This document shows, in pieces, positions 1 to 6,251 of a stretch of DNA of 6,662 bases. This stretch comes from an uncultured Bacilli bacterium. Lineage in GTDB: Bacteria; Bacillota_I; Bacilli_A; RF39; UBA660. Position 1 is the first letter of the stretch. Each line of letters opens with the position of its first letter. Location of the stretch: positions 1 to 6,662 of the forward strand of contig CANRGW010000073.1 of assembly GCA_947630205.1 (NCBI GenBank). Reading direction: 5' to 3'. The notes beneath the pieces were generated by a model. That model was not told the DNA's origin and searched no databases. It saw only the letters and a list, made by a program, of their open reading frames with translations. A program made the position numbers and the translations under genes.

Positions 1-1
1 A

Positions 2-482
2 TATTTAAAAGATATTCATAAATACTTGTTTCAAGATGTTTATAGATGGGCTGGAAATATAAGAAATTGTAATATTGCTAAACAAGATTTATTTTGTTTA
101 ACAGAACATATAGAGTTATTTGGTAATGATGTATTTAATAAATTAAAAAAAGAAAAATATTTTATAGGTTATGATAAGGAAACAACATTAGATAAGTTAG
201 TAGAATTATTTGCTGATATTAAGCTTTACATCCTTTTCGTGAAGGTAATAAAGAATATTTGTAGAATCACTTACCAAAATAAATGGTATATATTTAGATC
301 TTACTAATGTATCTAAAATGGATATGATAGTTGCTAGTCATGATAGTATTAATGGAGATTATAAAAAATTAAAAGAAATGTTTAAAAACAATAGTCATGT
401 TATAAGTGAAGATGAAAGGCAAAAAAATATAAATATTTATTGTTCTGATGAATTAAAGAAGATAATTTCAAATTATTTATAG
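2..482 (+). pseudogene. Fic-family protein, 5'-truncated by the window and frameshifted
   Basis: This is the C-terminal part of a Fic (AMP-transferase/toxin) protein read in three successive frames. Frame 1 covers 2-220 and includes LFQDVYRWAGNIR, the Fic-typical helix before the active site, and later LVELFADI. After 222 the reading shifts and gives ALHPFREGN (223-249), the start of the Fic motif HPFxxGNGR. It then shifts again at about 250, resuming with RIFVESLTKINGIYLDL and ending NGDYKKLKEMF...ISNYL at a TAG at 480-482. The first lesion fits loss of one base from an Asn codon. The second fits loss of about 10 bases, removing the GRT part of the motif, including the arginine that contacts the ATP phosphates. 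Without that arginine the enzyme should be inactive even if the frame were restored. The gene starts left of the window, so its N-terminus, any inhibitory motif and any antitoxin partner cannot be seen. The family call is firm; pseudogene status is firm if the sequence has no assembly errors. Confidence 0.88.
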
Positions 483-540
483 ATATTTATGCAAGTCAAT
501 CAAAAATGGCAACAAAATACGAAAAAATCACATAAAACGC

Positions 541-568
541 TTGAAAAATGCAAAAAAATATGTATAAT
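541..568 (+). promoter_or_regulatory. sigma70-type promoter for the ATPase/RloB pair
   Basis: A -35 element TTGAAA (541-546) and a perfect -10 element TATAAT (563-568) are separated by 16 bases. Transcription would begin near 575, leaving a leader of about 55 bases before the ATPase start at 630. A second TATAAT lies at 591-596 but lacks a convincing -35. No obvious operator palindrome is present here. Confidence 0.65.
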
Positions 569-629
569 AGTCTTCACAAATGAGAAAAATTATAATATAA
601 TGTAATAGAATAGTATAGGAGGAATATAG

Positions 630-1946
630 ATGTTAATTGGTTTTAAGGTGAAAAATTTTAGGTCTTTTAAAGATTTACAACATTTTTCTCTACTAGCAGG
701 TAAAGTTAGAAATAATGATAGTCATATTATGGAAATTGGAAAGCATAAAGTATTAAAATTCTCTGGAATGTTTGGTGCTAATGGTTCTGGAAAATCAAAT
801 TTTATTTTGGCATTAAGCATGGTACAAACTATTATGAGTAAGGGAATTGGAGCTTTAATAAATAATTTATATTATAGAGGTTCAGAAATCTTAAAAGATG
901 AAGATTCATATTTTGAATATGAAATCGCTTTAAATGATAAAATGTATTCATATGGATTTGAAATTAATATTTCAAAAAAAGAAATTATATCTGAATGGCT
1001 TATTGATATGACTAAAAACACTGAAAAAATTATTTTTGAGCGTGATTTAAAAAGAAATTTAAGTAATACTGGCTATAAAAAAACCAATAGTATATTTTCA
1101 AATTGTCTAGTGGAGATGAAAAGCAACAGATCCGAATTATTTTTAAAGGAAATAATAAGAAGAATTTCAATGTCTAAAAATGATGATGAGTTTTTTGATG
1201 ATATTCTTAGTGTATACAGATTTTTAATGTTTGATATGATTATTGTTAAACCACAAACTCATAAATTATTTGATATTGATTATTATAAAAGAAAAGAAAA
1301 GATACTTAAAATACTAGAAGCATTAGACATTAATATAACTGATATTGGTAATGAACAGACAGATATAAAAAATATTCAAGCAAAATTACCAGATAATGTT
1401 TATGTAGATTTAATGCATGATATAGATTTAATGACATCAAGATTTAATAAAATTAGTTGTACTTTAAGAATTGAAAATGATTTATATACAATAAAAAAAC
1501 TTTCAGATGGAAGGTATGATGTAAATACCTTAAAATTTAAACATAAAAATAGTGATAGTTCTTTTGGAACATATGAAGAATCTGATGGAACGATTAGAAT
1601 ACTTGAATTAATTGATATTTTACTTTCAAAAAATAAATTGTTTTTAATAGATGAATTAGATAGTAGTTTACATCCAATTTTGGTTGATGGATTATTAAAA
1701 ATATTTTTAAAAGCAAATACTACTAATCAATTGATAATTACAACGCATGAGTTAAAAACTTTAGATTTTGATTTAGTAAGAAGAGATGAAATTTGGTTTG
1801 CTGAAAAATCAGAAAATGGAGATTCGAAAATATATTCATTAGAGGAATTTAAAGATGTTGCAAGATTTGATAGAAAGATTGATAAAGCATATATGGAAGG
1901 TAGATTTGGTGCAATAGCCACTATAAATACTGATTATGAGAATTAA
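630..1946 (+). CDS. AAA15/RloA-like ATPase (AbiLi-type component of an anti-phage system)
   Basis: This is a 438-residue ABC-type ATPase of the AAA15 (COG1106, RloA-like) group. It opens with MLIGFKVKNFRSFKD, the usual N-terminal strand of this group. Walker A is GANGSGKS (residues 49-56), the degenerate signature is SDGT (318-321), Walker B is LFLIDELDSSLHP (337-349, with D341 and E342), and the H-loop is TTHE (371-374). The roughly 260 residues between Walker A and the signature replace a long SMC/Rad50 coiled coil with a compact insert. The C-terminal YMEGRFGAI (421-429) is also typical of this group. All ATP-binding and hydrolysis residues are present, so the enzyme looks active and cytoplasmic. 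The start is set by AGGAGG (617-622), seven bases before ATG. Its last 11 bases overlap the RloB-like gene, implying a shared transcript. By family knowledge this pair is found in AbiL abortive-infection systems, where the ATPase probably regulates or senses for its partner. That role here is inferred. Confidence 0.93.
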   Translation: MLIGFKVKNFRSFKDLQHFSLLAGKVRNNDSHIMEIGKHKVLKFSGMFGANGSGKSNFILALSMVQTIMSKGIGALINNLYYRGSEILKDEDSYFEYEIALNDKMYSYGFEINISKKEIISEWLIDMTKNTEKIIFERDLKRNLSNTGYKKTNSIFSNCLVEMKSNRSELFLKEIIRRISMSKNDDEFFDDILSVYRFLMFDMIIVKPQTHKLFDIDYYKRKEKILKILEALDINITDIGNEQTDIKNIQAKLPDNVYVDLMHDIDLMTSRFNKISCTLRIENDLYTIKKLSDGRYDVNTLKFKHKNSDSSFGTYEESDGTIRILELIDILLSKNKLFLIDELDSSLHPILVDGLLKIFLKANTTNQLIITTHELKTLDFDLVRRDEIWFAEKSENGDSKIYSLEEFKDVARFDRKIDKAYMEGRFGAIATINTDYEN

Positions 1947-2832
1947 AGAACCATTTGCACCAGAAAGATTATCAGAAGAAAAGAGTTATAGAGCAAAATA
2001 TTTTATTGCTTCTGAAGGACAAACTACAGAACCTAGATATTTTGAAAAATTAAATCAATCAATTATATCAGAAAATGTAACAATTATTAATATATTAAGA
2101 GATTATGCTAATTTAGGAAATAGCAATCCAACATATTTGATAAAATTACTACAGGAATTCTTAAACAATGGAGATTCAGAAGTTTCTGTTGCAGAGTTAA
2201 AAAATAAAATTTCAAATTGGGATCATGAGAATCCTAATAAAATAGATTTAAATATAATAAATGACGAATTGGATAAAATTTATAATTCAAATGATTATAA
2301 AATACCTTATGATGAATTAGAAAATTTGTTTATGCATTTATTTAAAAGTGATGTTTATAAAGATTTAGTTTCTCATTTTTCTTTATACTTTGTTGCGCAA
2401 GATGTTACTTATTCACCAACTACAGATTCGTTAAATATGGTAATAGATCGTGATAAAGATAGTTTTACTGAAAAACAGTATGATGAAGTAATAAAATTTT
2501 GTGATGAGAATAAAGTTAATTTATATGTTAGTAATCCTAATTTTGAATTTTGGCTATTACTGCATTTTAAAGAAATTGAGTATGAAGATAATCAAAAAAT
2601 GCTAGAAAATCCAAAAATTAATAATTCTCGAAGATATCTTGAAAAAAGATTACATGACATTTGTAAATATACAAAAACAAGATTTTCATTTGAACCATTT
2701 GAAAAAAATATACATGATGCAATATTAAGAGAAAAAAATTATGAAGAAAATGTTCATAGATTAAAAAATAATTTGGGAACGAATATTGGAAAACTTGTTG
2801 TTCATATAATAAAAGATGAAAATAAAAAGTAG
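1936..2832 (+). CDS. RloB-like Toprim-related protein (AbiLii-type putative effector)
   Basis: This 298-residue protein carries the three RloB-family landmarks. The first is SEGQTTEPRYFE (residues 26-37), containing the conserved Toprim-type glutamate E27. The second is an acidic DRD (171-173), and the third is SNPNFEFWLLLHF (199-211). The C-terminal GTNIGKLV (281-288) resembles the family's usual ending. E27 and the DRD would form the metal-binding site of a Toprim-like fold, so a nuclease effector is plausible, but activity is inferred. About 140 residues separate E27 and DRD, more than I recall for compact RloB proteins of roughly 200-220 residues, suggesting an inserted, mostly acidic helical segment around 70-150. 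The ATG lies inside the end of the ATPase gene (11-base overlap) and no good ribosome-binding site precedes it, so translation is probably coupled to the upstream gene. It could be called AbiLii or simply RloB; exact subtype is uncertain. Confidence 0.9.
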   Translation: MRIKEPFAPERLSEEKSYRAKYFIASEGQTTEPRYFEKLNQSIISENVTIINILRDYANLGNSNPTYLIKLLQEFLNNGDSEVSVAELKNKISNWDHENPNKIDLNIINDELDKIYNSNDYKIPYDELENLFMHLFKSDVYKDLVSHFSLYFVAQDVTYSPTTDSLNMVIDRDKDSFTEKQYDEVIKFCDENKVNLYVSNPNFEFWLLLHFKEIEYEDNQKMLENPKINNSRRYLEKRLHDICKYTKTRFSFEPFEKNIHDAILREKNYEENVHRLKNNLGTNIGKLVVHIIKDENKK

Positions 2833-2897
2833 TATTTAAAAAAATAACGCTAAATATAATTAGTTGTAGCTATTATATAATTTAATAATGAGTTTGT

Positions 2898-2927
2898 AAG
2901 ATACTTTTTTAATAAAAGTATTTTTAT
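2898..2927 (+). terminator. AT-rich terminator-like hairpin after the RloB-like gene
   Basis: ATACTTTT (2901-2908) pairs perfectly with AAAAGTAT (2914-2921) across a five-base loop. The pairing can extend by A-U and G-U pairs to 2898 and 2924, and a T-rich stretch follows. The single G-C pair makes it weak, but the position 65 bases after the stop fits the end of the operon. Confidence 0.45.
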
Positions 2928-2982
2928 TATGTTAAATAAAAATTAGACGTAAATTTGTAGCAAAAGATATTCTTTTTTTCTT

Positions 2983-3007
2983 TATACTATGTTATTATAA
3001 TTATAAT
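2983..3007 (+). promoter_or_regulatory. possible promoter region and 14-bp palindrome before the coiled-coil gene
   Basis: The intergenic stretch contains several -10-like hexamers, TATACT (2983-2988) and TATAAT (2996-3001 and 3002-3007). None has a convincing -35 at the right distance. ATTATAATTATAAT (2994-3007) is a perfect palindrome that ends 10 bases before the ribosome-binding site, so it could be an operator, but such palindromes arise easily in AT-rich DNA. A promoter is expected here because a terminator-like hairpin separates this gene from the preceding operon. Confidence 0.28.
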
Positions 3008-3017
3008 TCAATCTTTG

Positions 3018-3025
3018 AAGGAGGT
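3018..3025 (+). promoter_or_regulatory. near-ideal Shine-Dalgarno site of the coiled-coil gene
   Basis: AAGGAGGT lies five bases before the ATG at 3031. It is the strongest ribosome-binding site in the window, fixes the start, and suggests the coiled-coil protein is made efficiently. Confidence 0.85.
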
Positions 3026-3030
3026 AGTAT

Positions 3031-3984
3031 ATGAAAAAAGATGAAATAACTTTAAAAAACACTAAACAGGAGATTTTAGATGCTTTAAATGAGGCTTTAT
3101 TAAGAGAGAAAAATAATGCTAAGGTTAAATCTAATCCAATTCAAGAAGAAAAAGATCGAAAGGTTGTGGAAGCAGTTAAAGAAACGAAAAAAAATGTTGA
3201 AGATAATATTTTTTCGGTGGATTTAATTAATAAATTTAAAAATTTAGAACTTGCTATTACAGCCGAGGAAGAAAAATTAAAAAATTTATATGGTATTGAA
3301 GAAGAACTTAGTAATTTAACTTTAGTTGTAAATACTAGTAAAGATTTAATAGCTGAACTTAATTTAAAAAAACAAAAAGAAACACAAAGAGTTGAAGATG
3401 AAATTAAAAATTTAAAAGAAGAATTTAATCAGAAATCAAATGAACTTACTAAAGAATATGAATTAAAAATTAAGAGTTTAAAAGTGGAACGTGAAAGAGA
3501 AAATGAAGAATATGATTATAAAATAAAAAGAGAAAGAGAACTTGATAAAAATAAGTGGGACGATGAAAAAAAGATTCGTGAAACAACTTTACAGGAAATG
3601 GAAACTGAAGCTAAAAAATTGTTGAGTGATGCTAAAGAACAAGAAAAATATATAAAAGAACTAGAAACGAAAGTTGCGGATATTCCTAATTTATTAACCA
3701 AAGAATATGAAAAAGGTAAAAAGGAAATTACAAATGAACTTGAAAAAGAACATAAGTATCAAATTGAATTGCTTAAAAAGGATTATCAAAATACTATTGA
3801 TAGGCAAAATGATAAGATTGAATCTTTAAATCTTGAAATTGAAAAAGCCTCTAATTTAAATGCAAGTTTACAGGAAAAAATGGATAAGGCTTACTTAGAA
3901 TTAAAAGAATTGGCAACTAAAACAGTTGAGGCTAATGGTGGAGTTAAAATTTTAGGTCAAAGTAATCAAGGGGAAAATAAATAG
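3031..3984 (+). CDS. conserved hypothetical coiled-coil protein
   Basis: This 317-residue protein is dominated by Lys and Glu, with heptad-like Leu/Ile spacing from about residue 65 to 295. A short proline-containing break (DIPN, 217-220) divides the rod. It has no signal peptide, membrane segment, cysteine or recognisable catalytic motif, so it is probably a soluble cytoplasmic oligomer or scaffold. Features that look like landmarks of a widespread but uncharacterised family, from memory, are KNTKQEILDALNE near the N-terminus (9-21), RERENEEYDY (154-163) followed by a lone Trp (W176), and ELATKTVEANGGVKILG at the C-terminus (293-309). The last part is not coiled coil and is probably a functional tail. 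It has its own strong ribosome-binding site and lies 198 bases from the RloB-like gene, so it need not be part of that system. I do not recognise a function; generic database hits to myosin, SMC or Rad50 would only reflect the coiled coil. Confidence 0.85.
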   Translation: MKKDEITLKNTKQEILDALNEALLREKNNAKVKSNPIQEEKDRKVVEAVKETKKNVEDNIFSVDLINKFKNLELAITAEEEKLKNLYGIEEELSNLTLVVNTSKDLIAELNLKKQKETQRVEDEIKNLKEEFNQKSNELTKEYELKIKSLKVERERENEEYDYKIKRERELDKNKWDDEKKIRETTLQEMETEAKKLLSDAKEQEKYIKELETKVADIPNLLTKEYEKGKKEITNELEKEHKYQIELLKKDYQNTIDRQNDKIESLNLEIEKASNLNASLQEKMDKAYLELKELATKTVEANGGVKILGQSNQGENK

Positions 3985-4012
3985 TTATATAGTTATATAG
4001 TTATATAGTTAT
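3982..4012 (+). repeat. 8-bp tandem repeat beginning at the coiled-coil stop codon
   Basis: The unit TAGTTATA occurs three times in perfect tandem (3982-3989, 3990-3997, 3998-4005), followed by a seven-base partial copy (4006-4012). The first TAG is the stop codon of the coiled-coil gene. Because the unit length is not a multiple of three, successive TAGs fall in different frames and stop translation in all three. Confidence 0.9.
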
Positions 4013-4024
4013 TAATAGGAGAAT

Positions 4025-4040
4025 AGTTTTATATAAAACT
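4025..4040. promoter_or_regulatory. 16-bp perfect palindrome upstream of the Nudix gene
   Basis: AGTTTTATATAAAACT is its own reverse complement. It lies just after an AGGAGA (4017-4022) that has no start codon at the right distance, and about 50 bases before the Nudix start. It may be an operator or the remains of a lost gene start. The AT-rich composition makes chance possible. Confidence 0.35.
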
Positions 4041-4090
4041 TAATAAAATAAAGTAACATTAAAAAAAATTTTAAAATAAAAGTTAATTTA

Positions 4091-4543
4091 ATGGAGAAAA
4101 ATAGAGTGAAATCAATTGTAAAAACATATGTAGGTTCATATGGAATTATTATAAAGGATTGTAAAATTGCTTTAATCAAAAAGGCTAATGGAGGGTATAA
4201 AGGAAAACTAGATTTACCTGGCGGAGGAATAGAACATTTTGAACTTCCAAATGAGACATTAGCAAGGGAAATAAAGGAAGAATTAGGAATTAGTATAAGT
4301 AAATATAGTTTATTTGATGTTACAGCTATAAACATAAAATGGGAAATGAAAAAAGATTTATTTGAAGATTTACACCATATAGGTATTTTATATATCGTTG
4401 AAACTGAAGAGATTAACTTGAAAGAGGAGGCCGATGGGTTAGATTCAGCTGGTGCTAATTGGTATTTGATTGAGAATTTATGTGTAGACGAATTGTCACC
4501 TTTTGCTAAATATGCTTTAGAAAAAATGGAATATATAAAATAG
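4091..4543 (+). CDS. Nudix hydrolase
   Basis: This is a 150-residue protein with a complete Nudix box matching Gx5Ex7REUxEExGU: G45, E51, R59, E60, E63, E64, G66 and I67, preceded by LDLPGGG (40-46). Nudix enzymes hydrolyse nucleoside diphosphates linked to another group, using divalent metal held by the box glutamates. All key residues are present, so it should be active; the substrate cannot be read from the sequence. Length is normal for a single-domain member. The start is uncertain because the ATG at 4091 has no ribosome-binding site. A GTG at 4106 (codon 6) has GGAG (4093-4096) nine bases upstream and is a credible alternative, giving 145 residues. It follows the coiled-coil gene by 106 bases without a visible terminator and may be transcribed by read-through. 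A role in sanitising nucleotides or in defence signalling is only a guess. Confidence 0.92.
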   Translation: MEKNRVKSIVKTYVGSYGIIIKDCKIALIKKANGGYKGKLDLPGGGIEHFELPNETLAREIKEELGISISKYSLFDVTAINIKWEMKKDLFEDLHHIGILYIVETEEINLKEEADGLDSAGANWYLIENLCVDELSPFAKYALEKMEYIK

Positions 4544-4566
4544 TAATTGTTAATAAGTGAAAAAAT

Positions 4567-4596
4567 AACTCTGTATTATATTTGACAGAGTTTTTG
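4567..4596 (+). terminator. rho-independent terminator after the Nudix gene
   Basis: AACTCTGT (4567-4574) pairs perfectly with ACAGAGTT (4585-4592) around a ten-base loop. The T's at 4591-4595 end the stem and run on past it. It begins 23 bases after the Nudix stop and likely ends the transcript. Confidence 0.75.
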
Positions 4597-4679
4597 TCTG
4601 TTAAAAGAGCAATTCGATAATATTGAAAAACGGAAGCAAAATAAAATTGCATAATATAAGTCAAAATTATCTTTTGATA

Positions 4680-4708
4680 ATGACAAAATCTTTTATACAT
4701 GTTATATT
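4680..4708 (+). promoter_or_regulatory. extended -10 promoter for the SWIM gene
   Basis: A -35 element ATGACA (4680-4685, one mismatch to consensus) and a -10 element TATATT (4703-4708, one mismatch) are exactly 17 bases apart. A TG one base before the -10 (4700-4701) makes it an extended -10 promoter. Transcription would start near 4715, about 36 bases before the ATG at 4751. Confidence 0.6.
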
Positions 4709-4750
4709 GAATAAAAGTAAAAATATAAAATAGTTAAATAGGAAGGTTTT

Positions 4751-5791
4751 ATGAGAAAGAGTTTTAAAGATAATCTTATAAATAAGAAAATTGCTAGTAT
4801 AAGAAAATATTATAGAAAAAGTCGCTTAATATTGGAATTACAACTTATTTTATATAATAATTATAACCTTTATATAAGATTAGATTATTTTAGGAAAATT
4901 AAAACATATCGTTTAAGTTGGTTTGATCTAGACGATTTAGATATTAATTATATTGAAAAAAGTATTAGTTTTGAATGGATATCAGAAGAAATAGTAACGA
5001 CTATTTTTAAAATTCTTGATATGAAATATAAAGAACCAGAAGTATTTTATGATTATGAAGTTAAAGAGGGAATAGTTATATTATCATGTTTTGATAATGA
5101 TAAAGAATACACATATAAATTTTACAAATACATTCCCAAAAAACTTGCATTTTTATCGGATATATTTATTATTATCTTTAGTAATTTACCTAGAAAATTA
5201 CAAGGATTTTTAATTGAACTTCATGCTGAATTGGAAAATGATGTTACTAGATATGAATGCAAAAAAGAATTTTCTTTTGATTTATTTCATGATGATATAA
5301 ATAAAATATTTGCTTTTCCAATTATAGAACGTGGAAAAAAGTATTATGAAGAGAATAAGGTTAAATTTTTAGAGAAAATAGAAGATGATAGGTATTTTGC
5401 CATTGTTGAGGGAACCGAAAAATATTTAGTTGTAATTAAAAACGATGAAAAAAATAAAAAAATGCAAGTATATTGTTCATGTCCCTGTGAATTTTATTGT
5501 AAACATATTTACGCTGTAATTTTAGCTATAAGAAATAATAACTTTAATCGTTTTTATAAAATTAATTACAAAAATTCTAATATATCTATGTGGGAGAGAA
5601 TTTTAAATTTTGACTATAGTTTGTGTCTTGGAATTGTTGAAAAAAATTTTGAGATAGTTAATGATGATGGGGATATAGAATTAGTACCAATATTTGATTC
5701 AAATGGTAAATGTAATTGGCAAGTTTTAGAAGATGATGAAGATATGAGTTTAACAAGATTTTTACAAGATATAATTCATGATGAAAAGTAA
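4751..5791 (+). CDS. SWIM zinc-finger protein
   Basis: This 346-residue protein carries a SWIM zinc finger, CxCxnCxH, formed by C242, C244, C250 and H252, with an additional C246 between them. The segment before it, ERGKKYYEENKV (193-204) and a short beta-rich stretch to residue 240, is the usual lead-in to bacterial SWIM domains. SWIM fingers bind DNA or proteins and are often found at the N-terminus of SWI2/SNF2 helicases, but no Walker motifs are present, so this is a stand-alone version. The N-terminal 170 residues are Tyr-, Phe- and Ile-rich with no motif I recognise, and the acidic C-terminus (DDGDIE, LEDDEDMSL) is likewise unassigned. I see no signal peptide or clear membrane helix, although 133-146 is hydrophobic. 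AGGAAGG (4740-4746) precedes the ATG closely and supports this start. It lies between a terminator and its own promoter, so it is probably expressed independently. Function beyond nucleic-acid or protein binding is unknown. Confidence 0.88.
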   Translation: MRKSFKDNLINKKIASIRKYYRKSRLILELQLILYNNYNLYIRLDYFRKIKTYRLSWFDLDDLDINYIEKSISFEWISEEIVTTIFKILDMKYKEPEVFYDYEVKEGIVILSCFDNDKEYTYKFYKYIPKKLAFLSDIFIIIFSNLPRKLQGFLIELHAELENDVTRYECKKEFSFDLFHDDINKIFAFPIIERGKKYYEENKVKFLEKIEDDRYFAIVEGTEKYLVVIKNDEKNKKMQVYCSCPCEFYCKHIYAVILAIRNNNFNRFYKINYKNSNISMWERILNFDYSLCLGIVEKNFEIVNDDGDIELVPIFDSNGKCNWQVLEDDEDMSLTRFLQDIIHDEK

Positions 5792-5932
5792 TATTTAAAA
5801 AAAATTAATAATTAAAGTAATAAAATTAAACTTTTAAAAAGTATCAAAAATAATACTATTTTTAGAACTTAGAATATGAGAGTTTATGGGAAAGATAATT
5901 GAAACATAAATTAGGTAAATACATAGACTAAA
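5792..5932. other. intergenic stretch after the SWIM gene
   Basis: I see no gene here. It contains a weak terminator-like hairpin, and a few very short open frames of no evident significance, such as nine codons including the stop from 5876. Confidence 0.6.
5836..5863 (+). terminator. weak terminator-like hairpin after the SWIM gene
   Basis: AGTAT (5840-5844) pairs with ATACT (5853-5857) around an eight-base loop. After one mismatch, A's at 5836-5838 can pair with T's at 5859-5861, and a five-T run ends the structure. It is AT-rich and only moderately convincing. Confidence 0.4.
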
Positions 5933-5976
5933 TTATGATGAATATGAATGAATAATAATGGATATCGAATTGTTGT

Positions 5977-5991
5977 TGATGCTTAGCATCA
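5977..5991. repeat. short inverted repeat TGATGC-TTA-GCATCA
   Basis: TGATGC (5977-5982) and GCATCA (5986-5991) form a six-base perfect inverted repeat with a three-base centre. Outer GATAT (5961-5965) and ATATC (5994-5998) extend it imperfectly. It lies inside the decayed minus-strand gene and may be chance. Confidence 0.4.
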
Positions 5992-6168
5992 GAATATCTT
6001 TACCATTTCTGCGTTTAATCGATTTAATATTATTGTCTTTAACAAGTTACTTCCAGTCCTTGTGTTCAATCTTAACAAAAGGTTTAATAATAGCAGGATC
6101 TTCAACATTACGATATTTAATATCATCAGGTTTATCATCAAGATGATTAATTTCATCAACTTTAATAA

Positions 6169-6199
6169 ATTTGGAAAGAAAAATAATAATTTTCCAAAT
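6169..6199. repeat. 9-bp inverted repeat with 13-base spacer
   Basis: ATTTGGAAA (6169-6177) and TTTCCAAAT (6191-6199) are perfect inverted copies and could form a hairpin. It overlaps the minus-strand coding remnant. No T-tract makes it a convincing terminator in either direction. Confidence 0.5.
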
Positions 6200-6251
6200 A
6201 ATTTTATTAATACTATTTAAAAATTTAATGATTATTGATATAATTTTAGAT

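Noticed and set aside
1727..1921. Minus-strand frame of 64 codons within the ATPase gene
   Set aside because: Overlaps the H-loop and C-terminal region of a clear ATPase and has no independent start signal.
3516..3701. Minus-strand frame rich in Ser/Leu/Phe
   Set aside because: It is the antisense of the Lys/Glu-rich coiled coil, whose codons give Phe/Ser/Leu on the other strand.
3031..3984. SMC/Rad50-like ATPase
   Set aside because: Coiled coil only; no Walker A, signature or Walker B motif is present, so similarity to SMC would be compositional.
3982..4012. Possible CRISPR or replication iterons
   Set aside because: Units are only 8 bp with no spacers, there are under four copies, and no replication initiator or cas gene is nearby.
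4012..4335. Minus-strand open frame of 107 codons
   Set aside because: Lies opposite the start of the Nudix gene, whose catalytic box is complete; the minus translation is hydrophobic low-complexity sequence typical of an antisense shadow.
4506..4700. Minus-strand frame of 64 codons after the Nudix gene
   Set aside because: Covers a terminator and intergenic sequence, and has no ribosome-binding site or recognisable motif.
630..5791. Use of TGA as tryptophan (Mycoplasma-type code)
   Set aside because: None of the five intact genes ends in TGA, which raised the possibility, but every tryptophan I checked is TGG and no in-frame TGA is needed to keep any gene open.
5958..6146. Plus-strand open frame of 62 codons
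   Set aside because: Its translation is a low-complexity Leu/Ser/Ile string, it lacks a ribosome-binding site, and the opposite strand over the same bases reads as charged, protein-like sequence.
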